Source: an archaeon
GTDB taxonomy: Archaea > Asgardarchaeota > Hermodarchaeia > Hermodarchaeales > Hermodarchaeaceae
Reading direction: 5' to 3'
Assembly (NCBI GenBank): GCA_016550425.1
Contig: JABXGS010000124.1
Span: 1-16,465 of the forward strand
Length of the DNA: 16,465 bases
A model generated the notes under the pieces. That model worked only from the letters and a program-made list of their open reading frames with translations. It was not told the DNA's origin and ran no database searches. The position numbers and the translations under genes were made by a program. Below, piece after piece: positions 6,371 to 15,155 of this stretch; the stretch's first letter is position 1; every line of letters begins with the position of its first letter.

Positions 6371-7045
6371 TCAAGGATTATATGCGAGATTAATAGCCAC
6401 TTTTAGACCAAACAGTGGTTGTTTCCAAGCTTCATGCATAAGTAAGCCAGCTTGCTTTAGAGCCTTTGTGGCATTTATTGGGCGGCAGTCCACCCATCGG
6501 GGAAACAATCTATGAATCCATTCGTACATTTGTTCAATGGCAGGTTCATGCCTTTGTTTTAGTAAAGATACGTTCACGAAACGTCCTTGCGATTTGAGCA
6601 CTCGTTTGCATTCCATGAGAATCCGTGGAATTTCAGGAGTATCAAATAATTCGAGGGTAAAACTCATGAAAAGTGCATTAAATTGATTATCTGAAAAAGG
6701 CATTTTCATGGCATCCCCACAATGAATATTTACACGGTGGGATAATTGTGCTCTTGCTAGTCTTCGTTGCGTTATTGCGCACATTCTTTCTGAGATATCA
6801 ATCCCAGAGACTTTTCCATTGTTTCCAACAAGTTTAGCCATGGCTAGCATTACATGACCAGTGCCAAATCCAACTTCTAGCACGTGTTCATTTGGTTGCA
6901 CGTTTAGAAGGTCGAGACCTGTCATTGCATACTGTCTTTCAAATTGCCCACCTATTAAATCGTACAAGAAGCTATACCGATTATAGGTAATTTTTGCGTC
7001 GATCCGTGGACGGAGTACACGAGTGATCGAAATGGTACCTGACAT
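6371..7045 (-). CDS. Class I SAM-dependent methyltransferase
   Basis: A 224-residue Rossmann-fold methyltransferase of the Methyltransf_11/UbiE type. The SAM-binding loop is VLEVGFGTGHV (residues 55-65). The acidic residue ending strand 2 is D83 in GIDIS, which would hold the ribose. Motif II is CGDAMKMPF (109-117), and the post-motif strand is RVLKSQGRFVNVS (148-160). An N-terminal YNRYSFLYD helix (21-29) is typical of small-molecule methyltransferases. The start is ATG 7043-7045. It lies 24 bases after the RuBisCO-like gene and is probably co-transcribed with it. The acceptor substrate cannot be told from the sequence; quinone, lipid and sulfur-compound acceptors all occur in this group. 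Confidence 0.85.
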   Translation of the reverse strand: MSGTISITRVLRPRIDAKITYNRYSFLYDLIGGQFERQYAMTGLDLLNVQPNEHVLEVGFGTGHVMLAMAKLVGNNGKVSGIDISERMCAITQRRLARAQLSHRVNIHCGDAMKMPFSDNQFNALFMSFTLELFDTPEIPRILMECKRVLKSQGRFVNVSLLKQRHEPAIEQMYEWIHRLFPRWVDCRPINATKALKQAGLLMHEAWKQPLFGLKVAINLAYNP

Positions 7046-7069
7046 GCTCTAACCCAAATGATTTTTCTG

Positions 7070-8395
7070 TTACATTTCAAATCCTGTTTTTCCAGCACCC
7101 CATTTATCTAGGGCAACTTTCAATTCCGCATGATCTTCAGCATAGTCTTTCAGGGATATCCCTTGGACGGTAGCGTCGATGGCTTGGCGAAAAGCAAGAG
7201 CGCCTGCAGAAGGTCCACCATGTTCCTTGGGGAAGGCATGAATTCCTCCCCCAGTGCCTATCATGATATCAAGACCCAGATCTTCAACGACCATGGGGAC
7301 ATGCCCTGGAGTAATCCCTCCACTGGGCATCGGCATTGTTGGTTTAATGTGGTGTAGAGGATAATTCATGGCTCGAGCCATTTCGATATAGCGTTGCTTC
7401 AGGAGTGGAGCTTTGCCGTATGGGGCAGGAAAGACTTCGATGTCAATCCCAGCTAGTCGTGGAAACTTTCCGATAACTAGTTGAGTTGAAAGCCCACTGA
7501 TTGGAGAGTAGCTCATCGCCCCTGCGATGTCCATATGACCGAGGACAGGTACATTGATGCTGGGATCATCGGTGACTTGCCGAACTGCGCTATAGCCCAC
7601 GGCTAAGTAATTAATCATTAAGGCATTGGCTCCATGCTCAAGAGCAGCTTCAGCGTTCTCCATGAGTTTCGGAATGCGGTCTGTGATATTAATTGTGTAG
7701 AGGGTTTTTTCACCCTTCTCCGAATTGGCTTTATCAATAGCATCCATGTAGAGGGGCAGCCGTTCAGTAATACGGTTGAACACAGGATCAGCGATGAGCT
7801 CATCATCCTTAATGATGTCAGCCCCACCCCGCGCAGCTTCATAAAGCAGTTTTGCTCCCACCTTTGGTGGATAGCCTGTGCATGGTTTAATCATGTTATT
7901 GAGAAGGGGACGCCCGTTCACTCCAAGGACCTTGAAGACGCCCTTGGTGCCAAATTTGGGACCTTGAAACCCTTTTAACCAGCTTTTTGGGAATCGCAGA
8001 TCAAGTACTTTAACACGGCCACCCATGCTAATGTTGCCAACTACTGTTGATAGGAGCATGGGAATCTGTTGGCCGAAGTTAATCCATGGAAATGCAACCT
8101 GCACAATGTAGTGTCGGTGTGTAACATCTTTGGGTTGACTATATTCCGGATAAGGACCTTCATAGATTCCAATAACTTTTGCCACATGTTTTTTTCGCAT
8201 TTGAGCTGTTTCACCGGGGACGAGTACCCAAGTCCCCGTACTCTGTTCAACAGCTGCCATTTCACAAATATCCTTAATTGGCAGTCCGATTGGGGCTCCA
8301 AAATAGTAGGTTGCAATCACATATTTTTCGGGATCGATTTCATCTGGTAACGCATTTGGCTGGCTTTCAATTGGAAGTTTATCTTCGGGTGCCAT
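7070..8395 (-). CDS. RuBisCO-like protein (form IV type)
   Basis: A 441-residue homologue of the RuBisCO large subunit, with the N-terminal domain and the TIM barrel both present. Kept from RuBisCO are E50/T55/W56 (VEQSTGTW), N121 (VVGNIS), K170, the carbamate Lys and metal ligands K196-D197-D198-E199 (IIKDDE), K328, SGG 358-360 and GGG 382-384. Changed are spinach T173 (M168), K177 (C172), and H294/R295/H298 (GHMDIAGAM, 286-294). This makes carboxylase activity unlikely. Known form IV members catalyse enolisations or isomerisations in methionine-salvage-type pathways; which reaction applies here is unknown. ATG 8395 is preferred over ATG 8437 because AAAGGTGG lies 8 bases before it and the TATA-like box predicts transcription start downstream of 8437. 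The methyltransferase follows after 24 bases. Confidence 0.85.
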   Translation of the reverse strand: MAPEDKLPIESQPNALPDEIDPEKYVIATYYFGAPIGLPIKDICEMAAVEQSTGTWVLVPGETAQMRKKHVAKVIGIYEGPYPEYSQPKDVTHRHYIVQVAFPWINFGQQIPMLLSTVVGNISMGGRVKVLDLRFPKSWLKGFQGPKFGTKGVFKVLGVNGRPLLNNMIKPCTGYPPKVGAKLLYEAARGGADIIKDDELIADPVFNRITERLPLYMDAIDKANSEKGEKTLYTINITDRIPKLMENAEAALEHGANALMINYLAVGYSAVRQVTDDPSINVPVLGHMDIAGAMSYSPISGLSTQLVIGKFPRLAGIDIEVFPAPYGKAPLLKQRYIEMARAMNYPLHHIKPTMPMPSGGITPGHVPMVVEDLGLDIMIGTGGGIHAFPKEHGGPSAGALAFRQAIDATVQGISLKDYAEDHAELKVALDKWGAGKTGFEM

Positions 8396-8454
8396 TGAAT
8401 ATTCCACCTTTGAGCATGGTTCACTACAAAAAGGCATTAAGGCTCTATTTTAGC

Positions 8455-8463
8455 GTTATTAAA
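8455..8463 (-). promoter_or_regulatory. TATA-like box of the RuBisCO-like operon
   Basis: TTTAATAAC on the minus strand predicts transcription start near 8432. That lies inside or past the ATG at 8437, leaving the ATG at 8395 with a short leader that includes its GGTGG ribosome site. Confidence 0.4.
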
Positions 8464-8503
8464 GTTGAAATTGAATCAACTTCCACTCAAGTAAAGAACC
8501 TTT

Positions 8504-8571
8504 TAATAGTTCAATTAGCCTTAATTGCCTCGGTTTGATTTGCAGCGGCACAATTAGCTTTTGAACTATTA
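8504..8571. repeat. 11-base inverted repeat between divergent genes
   Basis: TAATAGTTCAA (8504-8514) and TTGAACTATTA (8561-8571) are perfect reverse complements separated by 46 bases. CAATTAGC also appears twice in direct orientation (8512-8519 and 8551-8558). The region separates the RuBisCO-like gene from the 917-aa surface-protein gene. It could be a paired regulator site or form a long hairpin. Confidence 0.5.
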
Positions 8572-8593
8572 GTTTCAGCAATTGTTGATGTGC

Positions 8594-8599
8594 TTTATG
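8594..8599 (+). promoter_or_regulatory. TATA-like box of the surface-protein gene
   Basis: TTTATG is centred 26 bases before ATG 8623. No SD sequence lies in between, which would suit a leaderless message. The box is weak. Confidence 0.35.
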
Positions 8600-8622
8600 T
8601 AAATCAAGGGAATGTGAAATAA

Positions 8623-11376
8623 ATGAAAAATACACAAATACATGCAATCCTTCTTGTTACTAGTTTCCTTTTTTCAACACTCGTCATCTTCAACGGATTT
8701 CATTCAAACCCAATCCGATTAGGAGCACCTAGAATGCACTCAGCGCCTGTTCAAGGTGGAACAGTGTTATTTGATGAGTCTCACAGTCCTATGTATGGTG
8801 ATACCCTCGACCTGAATCTCCTGAATTTTTCTTTGGATTTACAGTCGCAAGGTTACTCAGTTCAGAATATGAGTGTTTGGAGTTGGAGCCTACTCATGGC
8901 TGCGGATGTTTTGGTCGTTGGACCTCACAGTACCTCATTCTCTGCGACTGAATATCAGCATCTTCATGAATTTGTCGCGAATGGTGGAGGTCTGCTCATC
9001 ATTGGCAACGGTGGAACAACGGGTGACTGGGATGAGCTCGCTAGTTTCTTCGATGTCACTTGGTCAGGCTATCCTCTATCCGATTTAGATGACTATCAAA
9101 CCAACACCTATTGGATTAACTGGACGGATATGTCAAACTTTGGGGCTCACCCAATAACTACAGGCGTATCAAGCGCTGAAACCTACTATGGCGGAGGATT
9201 TAATCTATTTCCACCAGACGCAACACCTATCCTAATTTCTGATGCTGATGATAACAGCGAATGGTATTCTGGTATGGGTGTGGCAAGCGGAATCCCCGCA
9301 ATTGTAGCTTTTGAGTACCTCTATGGCCTGGGTCGGGTCGTGGTTCATGGTGATGTTAGCTCCTTTGAGAGTAACGACTATGATACTGATGGTACTATCT
9401 GTTATTTTGATGAAGACAATGAGATATTAGCAAGAAATATCATTGACTGGTTAGCCCATCCGGATATTCCTGAGAAAATCATCGTCTTTGATGAAAGTCA
9501 TGGTACATTGGACGCGGTTACGTTTCCGGTATCACCTGTTGATGTCTTATTCGATGAATCCCATTCACCTTTCAATACTATCGATGATAATGATAATGGA
9601 ATCTATGGTTACGAAGAAGATGGTTCACCTTATGGTGATTTTGCACAAATTATTGAAGGTGCTGGTTTTACCGTCAGCAAGATGAATACTTGGAGCGATC
9701 CAACAGTCGCCGCCAACGATGTAATAGTACTAGTGAATCCTGCTACACTCTATAGCACAAATGAACTGAATACAATTCGAGATCACGTTCGGTATGGTGG
9801 AAGTCTCCTTCTTATCGGTGATGGCAATGCAGTGTATGGTCAGCCGTTCCCGCAAATTGCCCGCTTGTTTGGAGCCGATATCTATGATGGCGCTCTAAAT
9901 GATACCGACGATTATTACACAACAGAAACTTGGATTCGCTTTACTAATGAAAACCTGGCTAATCATCCTGTGCTTAACGGCGTCAATGAAGTTATTCTCT
10001 TATGGTCAACCGGTTTCAACCAAACACCTACAGACTCCTTTAGCTTCATCAACACCGATAATGATGCAACATCAAATTGGGTTCCATCCTATATTCCACC
10101 CGGTGAAACAAATCCAGCCCTCAACATCCCTACAGCAATTGGCTTTCCCTATGGCATGGGTCGAGTAGCCATGATTGGCGACCTTTCGCAATGGCATAAC
10201 AGCACGGGAAACAACTTTCTCCCCCTAGTCAATAACGCATTATTCGGTATCAATCTAATGCGTTGGTTGGGAGAAGGAACCTACAATTATGGCGATTACT
10301 ATACAGCAGTCAAGAGGTTACAAGAAGCTGGGTATGGAATAAAAGTGATGTTCAACTTTAATGCGAGTTTTCTTATAGGAACTGATGCCCTTATTCTCCC
10401 GACACCTCAAAGCAGTTACAGCGTTGCAGAACGCAATATCATCAAAGATTACGTAGAAACTCAAGGACATGGTCTCCTAGTCACTGGTGAATTTCCTCCT
10501 TTACTGGGTTCAGCGCAAGAAATTGCCATGGAATTCGGACTGAAATACGAAGATAATGCCCCAGCGGTCCTCGAAGACACTGATGAAAATAGTGGGAATT
10601 ACTTGACGCAGATCCTGTTTAGTCCGAACAATATTGGCACACATCCAATTCTCACCGGAATCACAGATTGTATCTATCTAGCTGGGACGGGTTTTAGCGT
10701 CCTTCCTGGAGGAACAGACATACTCATCAGGATGGATAACGATGCAACCGCTCAATGGAGTAATGGATCTGCAGCCCAACTAATTCCAACTATGGTTGCG
10801 CTTGAACCGAATCGAGGACGAATGGTAGCAATAGGCGATGGTGACCTTTGGAGTAACTACCTAATGGACGCACCCAACGTTGGCGACAATAAAACCATCT
10901 ATTTAGATCTCTTGGACAATTATCCTCTCTGGATGAACACAATTGATTGGCTTACGGCAAACCGTCCACCAGTTATTCATGTTGATGCACCAAATGGTGG
11001 CGAAATCCTAAACGGGACCATAATCATTAGTTGGACTTCAGATGACTTCGACGATGACATGCTTACCTTCGATGTGCTTATCACCTTCGATAATGGGAGC
11101 AGCTGGACCACACTAGTCGATGACTTAACCAATACGAGTATTCAGTGGAACTCTTACTTAGGACCCAATAGTGAATTATGTCGCATTCGCATCATTGCTG
11201 ATGATGGTATAGCAACCAGTGAGGATGTCTCCGATGATGTCTTTGCCATATCAAATCCAATAATCACCCCACCTCTGCCTTGGTGGTGGTGGATTGTTGT
11301 ACTGATTCTAGTCATCATCGTAATAGTGATTCTCATCTATCTATTCCTCAGACGTCGTGGTGCCAAAGTAGATTAA
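8623..11376 (+). CDS. Surface-anchored protein with three GATase/GIFT-like domains
   Basis: A 917-residue secreted protein. A signal peptide (about 1-28) is followed by three related units near 47-283, 307-550 and 551-779. Each holds a strand, a turn and a GG-containing strand: ADVLVVGP...GGGLLIIGNG (94-130), NDVIVLVNP...GGSLLLIGDG (365-401) and TDALILPTP...GHGLLVTGEF (587-624). Each then has a GxGRVxxxGD-like strand (GLGRVVVHGD, GMGRVAMIGD, NRGRMVAIGD). This is the GATase1-like fold of the DUF4350/GIFT (GldG, IFT52) group, usually non-catalytic and sugar- or protein-binding. An Ig-like domain (784-877) and a helix (887-909) ending in RRRGAKVD follow. FDESH occurs three times (50-54, 289-293, 310-314), twice close together before unit 2 and not in unit 3. 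Asp-rich runs suggest calcium binding. Confidence 0.75.
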   Translation: MKNTQIHAILLVTSFLFSTLVIFNGFHSNPIRLGAPRMHSAPVQGGTVLFDESHSPMYGDTLDLNLLNFSLDLQSQGYSVQNMSVWSWSLLMAADVLVVGPHSTSFSATEYQHLHEFVANGGGLLIIGNGGTTGDWDELASFFDVTWSGYPLSDLDDYQTNTYWINWTDMSNFGAHPITTGVSSAETYYGGGFNLFPPDATPILISDADDNSEWYSGMGVASGIPAIVAFEYLYGLGRVVVHGDVSSFESNDYDTDGTICYFDEDNEILARNIIDWLAHPDIPEKIIVFDESHGTLDAVTFPVSPVDVLFDESHSPFNTIDDNDNGIYGYEEDGSPYGDFAQIIEGAGFTVSKMNTWSDPTVAANDVIVLVNPATLYSTNELNTIRDHVRYGGSLLLIGDGNAVYGQPFPQIARLFGADIYDGALNDTDDYYTTETWIRFTNENLANHPVLNGVNEVILLWSTGFNQTPTDSFSFINTDNDATSNWVPSYIPPGETNPALNIPTAIGFPYGMGRVAMIGDLSQWHNSTGNNFLPLVNNALFGINLMRWLGEGTYNYGDYYTAVKRLQEAGYGIKVMFNFNASFLIGTDALILPTPQSSYSVAERNIIKDYVETQGHGLLVTGEFPPLLGSAQEIAMEFGLKYEDNAPAVLEDTDENSGNYLTQILFSPNNIGTHPILTGITDCIYLAGTGFSVLPGGTDILIRMDNDATAQWSNGSAAQLIPTMVALEPNRGRMVAIGDGDLWSNYLMDAPNVGDNKTIYLDLLDNYPLWMNTIDWLTANRPPVIHVDAPNGGEILNGTIIISWTSDDFDDDMLTFDVLITFDNGSSWTTLVDDLTNTSIQWNSYLGPNSELCRIRIIADDGIATSEDVSDDVFAISNPIITPPLPWWWWIVVLILVIIVIVILIYLFLRRRGAKVD

Positions 11377-11381
11377 CCAGT

Positions 11382-11419
11382 GTGGAGGTGTTGCCTCCAC
11401 CCCTCTCTTTTATTTTTAT
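11382..11419 (+). terminator. Hairpin and T-tract terminator of the surface-protein gene
   Basis: GTGGAGG (11382-11388) pairs exactly with CCTCCAC (11394-11400) around TGTTG. A pyrimidine run ending in TTTTATTTTTAT follows. It begins five bases after the stop codon. The downstream T-run reaches the end of the converging acetyltransferase gene. Confidence 0.8.
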
Positions 11420-12261
11420 AAGATTCTTTGCATCCGGAAAAGTTTATGGTGAAGCCTGTAACCCCGGGTTTCACAGAGATATGCAAGTTCTTCATTCTCA
11501 TGAAATGTTATTCGGAGAAATTCTGAGGCTGGATCACAAAGTGGTTGAAACCCGAACACAAAGTCATCAAATCCTGAAATCACAGTTAATTCAAAAGGAA
11601 AACAGCCGGGAAAGCTGGGTGTAAACCGAGTGGCACCAACGATAGTGTCTGATGTATCTTTGAGCGTATAGATGGGGTGTTCTCTTTGATGATATCGACG
11701 AATCGCCCCAATAGGAAGCGCAGTGGGGAAGAGGTCAGCAATTAGTTGAAATTCTTTGGGTTGAGCTAATTGAAGCGAAAAGGAGCCTTTAGCATTAAGA
11801 GAATTAAAAGGTACAAAATAATGCCATGTTTGACCGATTATTTGGAACCCGAATTTTTTGTAGAGTCCTTGGGCATGGAGGTTATCAACTTGGGTATAGA
11901 GCTGAACCTCATGGACTGCTTCCTGTTGTTGAAACCAGTTGAGGGCATATTCCATGAGATAGGAGCCTAACCCGTGACTCTGCATGGATTTCTTTACTCC
12001 GATTCTACCAAGATGACCAATCTCATCGGAAAATTTGCCCAATAGTAGATACCCAATTTGGTCATCCTTTTTTGTCTCTAACGCGAAGAAGCCGGGCATC
12101 TGGACTCGTTGTTGGAAAACCCTCTCACCAAGTTGGTCATCGACCTCGAAGATTTCAGCATCGAGTTGTTGAAAGGTGACCCAGTCGTCACTTTGCATCG
12201 GTCGAATTGTTAGTTCTGGTGACAATATAAGCCCACAGATGTGTATGTTATTTTCTGCCAT
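11416..12261 (-). CDS. GNAT-family N-acetyltransferase with C-terminal extension
   Basis: A 281-residue protein. Residues 17-150 form a GNAT domain: strand 4 and the acetyl-CoA loop are GRIGVKKSMQSHGLGSYLM (85-103), carrying Q-x-x-G-x-G at 94-99. The late motif is DNLHAQGLYKKFGF (126-139). It would transfer an acetyl group from acetyl-CoA to an amine; the acceptor is not predictable. Residues 155-281 are a second domain that could be a degenerate GNAT copy, as in tandem-GNAT proteins, but it lacks a visible acetyl-CoA loop. ATG 12259-12261 overlaps the end of the dikinase gene by 14 bases, so the two are co-transcribed and probably translationally coupled. A role in modifying metabolic enzymes, including the dikinase, is only a guess from context. 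Confidence 0.85.
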   Translation of the reverse strand: MAENNIHICGLILSPELTIRPMQSDDWVTFQQLDAEIFEVDDQLGERVFQQRVQMPGFFALETKKDDQIGYLLLGKFSDEIGHLGRIGVKKSMQSHGLGSYLMEYALNWFQQQEAVHEVQLYTQVDNLHAQGLYKKFGFQIIGQTWHYFVPFNSLNAKGSFSLQLAQPKEFQLIADLFPTALPIGAIRRYHQREHPIYTLKDTSDTIVGATRFTPSFPGCFPFELTVISGFDDFVFGFQPLCDPASEFLRITFHENEELAYLCETRGYRLHHKLFRMQRIL

Positions 12262-14956
12262 ATTTGTGCTGGATGGCTGCCTGGGCAGCCGCTAACCGGG
12301 CAATTGGGACTCGGAAGGGTGATGCACTCACATAGTTGAGGCCGATAATATGAGAGAATTCAATCGATTTTGGTTCTCCAAAGTGCTCACCGCATCCACC
12401 GATTTCAAGATCTGGATTAGCAGCTCGTCCCTTTTGGATAGCCATTTTCATGAGGGCACCGACTCCTTCCTGGTCGAGGACTTCAAAGGGATTGTTGGGT
12501 AGGATTCCCAATGTTACATATTGTCGAAGGAATTTGCCTTCTGCATCATCCCGTGAAACACCGTAGGTCATTTGGGTTAAGTCGTTGGTCCCAAATGAGA
12601 AGAAATCAGCATACTGGGCAACAACATCAGCGGTTAAGGCCGCCCGTGGAGTTTCAATCATAAGTCCGAATTTATATTCGAGCGGACAGTTCTTTTCTTT
12701 CATGACAGCTTTGGCGACTTTCTCTAGTTTTTCGCGTTCAAGCATAAGCTCGTTAACATGACTAACGAGTGGAATCATCACTTCAGGATATACTTTGACG
12801 CCTTCTTTGCTAACGTTGCAGGCTGCTTCGAAGATAGCTCGAACCTGCATTTCAGTGAGTCCAGGGTAGGAAATACCCGCGCGACAGCCACGCAGACCCA
12901 TCATGGGATTGACTTCCCACATGCTTTCGACGATATCTCTCAGCTTTTCGGTTTCTTTGAGCTTCTTCTTTAGGCGTTTCTTTTTTGCTTCAGAAGGGTT
13001 GCTATTTAGTTCAAGTTTAAGTTGGCAAATTTCTTCACCGAGTTCATCCTTGGTTGGAAGAAATTCGTGCATTGGTGGATCGATTAGTCGAACAATGACC
13101 TGGGCGCCATCCATTGCCTGAAAAATCCCTTCGAAATCTTCACGTTGGAAAGGGAGAAGTTTATCTAGAAGCTTCTGTCGTTCTAATTTGTCCTCAGACA
13201 TAATCATCTTAACAACAATGGGGCGTCTTTCTTCTTCGAAGAACATATGTTCGGTGCGACAGAGTCCTATACCTTCTGCGCCAAATCCACGAGCACGAGC
13301 GGCATCCTTGGGATTATCCGCATTGGTCCAAACACCTAATTTTCGTATCTCATCAGCCCAAGATAATAGGGTAACGAGTTCGCTTTCTTCATCGAAGCTT
13401 GCTTCGATGGTGGGGATTTCACCCTTGAACACTGCACCCGTAGTCCCATCAATAGAAATGCTATCGCCTTCACGGACGACTTTATCACCAACACGGAAAG
13501 TTCGGGCATCCATGTCGATGATGATGGTTTCACATCCTGCAACACAAGCTTTACCCCAGCCACGTGCAACGACAGCGGCATGAGAAGTCATTCCGCCACG
13601 TTGGGTGAGAATTCCTTGGGCTTCAATCATGCCATGCACGTCATCGGGATTGGTTTCAGGGCGGACAAGAATGACCTTTTCGCCTGCATGTCCCCTTTCA
13701 GCGGCAGTATCGGCATCGAAAATTGCTGAACCAGAAGCGGCACCGGGAGAGGCGTTCAATCCCCATGCGAGAAGATTACCTTTATTCTTCGCTTTTTCAA
13801 CAGCCTCAGGATCGAACCGAGGATGAAGAAATTGGTCTATCTGAGCAGGATTGACGCGGAGAATAGCATCCTTTTTCTTGATTAGCCCTTCATTGACCAT
13901 ATCGACTGCGATTTTTACAGCAGCAACAGCGGTTCGTTTGCCAGTACGTGTTTGAAGCATCCAGAGCTTTTCTCGTTCAATGGTAAACTCCATGTCCTGC
14001 ATGTCGTGATAATGCCGTTCCAGCCGATCTGAGATTTTAAGAAATTCTTTCCAAATTTTTGGCATTTCCTGTTCGAGTTCAGCGATGGGGTGTGGAGTCC
14101 GGATTCCTGCGACGACATCCTCACCTTGAGCGTTTAGTAAGTATTCACCCCAGACAATCTTTTCACCTGTTGCGGGATTTCGGGTAAAAGCAACGCCTGT
14201 TCCACTGCGTTCACCCATATTGCCAAAGACCATGGTCTGAATATTCACAGCTGTGCCCCAATCGTGAGGAATACCTTCAGCATTACGGTAGGAAGTTGCG
14301 GGGGCACCAAACCACGAATTGAACACGGCGCCAATTGCTTCACGTATTTGTTCCAAAGGTTCGTCAGGGAATTTTTTGCCTAACTCAGAATGGTATAGGG
14401 CTTTGAAATCTCGAACCACCTCTTTGAGCATTGATACGGTTAGATCAGTATCTCGCCCCCCGGTGGTTTTCGCCTTATATTCATTGAGAATAGCTTCGAA
14501 TTTATGTCGGTCTATTTCCTTGACGATGTTGCCAAACATCTGAATCAGTCGGCGGTAGGCATCCCAAGCAACACGTTCGTTTCCAGTAAGTGCAGCAAAC
14601 CCTTTCAAAACTCTTAGATTCAGCCCGATGTTGAGGACGGTGTCCATCATCCCTGGCATCGAAACGCGTGCTCCAGATCGAGCCGAGACGAGTAATGGAT
14701 TTGAGGGATCTCCGAGACGTTTGCCAGTGCTAACTTCTAAGGCTTTGATCGCATCAAGTACTTGGTCCCACATGCCTTCAGGGAATTCCTTCTCATTAGC
14801 AAAGTAAGCGTTACAAGCTTCGGTAGTAATAGTAAACCCAGGCGGGACCGGGAGTTTTGCATTAGTCATTTCTGCAAGGTTTGCTCCTTTACCGCCGAGG
14901 AGGTCTCGCATATCTTTGTTTCCTTCGCTGAACAGATACACCCATTTCTTTGTCAT
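12248..14956 (-). CDS. ppdK: Pyruvate, phosphate dikinase
   Basis: A full-length 902-residue enzyme (family about 880) interconverting pyruvate + ATP + phosphate and PEP + AMP + pyrophosphate in the cytoplasm. It can serve gluconeogenesis or pyrophosphate-linked glycolysis. Domains in order: ATP-grasp (about 1-340), linker, the swivelling phosphohistidine domain with GGMTSHAAVVARG (catalytic H459, preceded by T457), and the PEP/pyruvate barrel. The barrel carries GLCRTEHMFF (564-573), the metal site MIETPRAAL and the proton donor C855 in GGCGEHFGEP. A Lys-rich insertion lies near 655-670. Start ATG 14954-14956 is chosen because GTGAGG lies about 9 bases before it and MTKKWVYLFSEG is the usual family N-terminus; GTG 14971 is an upstream alternative. 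It is followed by a GNAT gene overlapping by 14 bases. Confidence 0.96.
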   Translation of the reverse strand: MTKKWVYLFSEGNKDMRDLLGGKGANLAEMTNAKLPVPPGFTITTEACNAYFANEKEFPEGMWDQVLDAIKALEVSTGKRLGDPSNPLLVSARSGARVSMPGMMDTVLNIGLNLRVLKGFAALTGNERVAWDAYRRLIQMFGNIVKEIDRHKFEAILNEYKAKTTGGRDTDLTVSMLKEVVRDFKALYHSELGKKFPDEPLEQIREAIGAVFNSWFGAPATSYRNAEGIPHDWGTAVNIQTMVFGNMGERSGTGVAFTRNPATGEKIVWGEYLLNAQGEDVVAGIRTPHPIAELEQEMPKIWKEFLKISDRLERHYHDMQDMEFTIEREKLWMLQTRTGKRTAVAAVKIAVDMVNEGLIKKKDAILRVNPAQIDQFLHPRFDPEAVEKAKNKGNLLAWGLNASPGAASGSAIFDADTAAERGHAGEKVILVRPETNPDDVHGMIEAQGILTQRGGMTSHAAVVARGWGKACVAGCETIIIDMDARTFRVGDKVVREGDSISIDGTTGAVFKGEIPTIEASFDEESELVTLLSWADEIRKLGVWTNADNPKDAARARGFGAEGIGLCRTEHMFFEEERRPIVVKMIMSEDKLERQKLLDKLLPFQREDFEGIFQAMDGAQVIVRLIDPPMHEFLPTKDELGEEICQLKLELNSNPSEAKKKRLKKKLKETEKLRDIVESMWEVNPMMGLRGCRAGISYPGLTEMQVRAIFEAACNVSKEGVKVYPEVMIPLVSHVNELMLEREKLEKVAKAVMKEKNCPLEYKFGLMIETPRAALTADVVAQYADFFSFGTNDLTQMTYGVSRDDAEGKFLRQYVTLGILPNNPFEVLDQEGVGALMKMAIQKGRAANPDLEIGGCGEHFGEPKSIEFSHIIGLNYVSASPFRVPIARLAAAQAAIQHKYGRK

Positions 14957-14989
14957 TTTCTGAGTCCTCACGCGCAGTTATGTTTCAGG

Positions 14990-15093
14990 TAAATTGTAGC
15001 ATTAGCTCATTTGTATGAACAGCCACCACGACTTTGCAGGCAACTAATAAACGTATTGATTTTTCTGGTGACTAAACAAGGGAGAGTATATTA
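14990..15093. promoter_or_regulatory. Divergent promoter region, dikinase / MFS transporter
   Basis: The 199 bases between ATG 14956 (minus) and ATG 15156 (plus) hold TATATTA at 15087-15093. This box would start the transporter transcript near 15117 with a ~40-base leader. A weaker CAATTTA (minus strand, 14996-14990) may serve the dikinase. No strong inverted repeat is seen. Confidence 0.35.
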
Positions 15094-15155
15094 GCTTAAA
15101 GGGAAGCTAGAGGCTAAAATGAGGTACAATGCATCTCCGAAGGATGTATTAAAAG

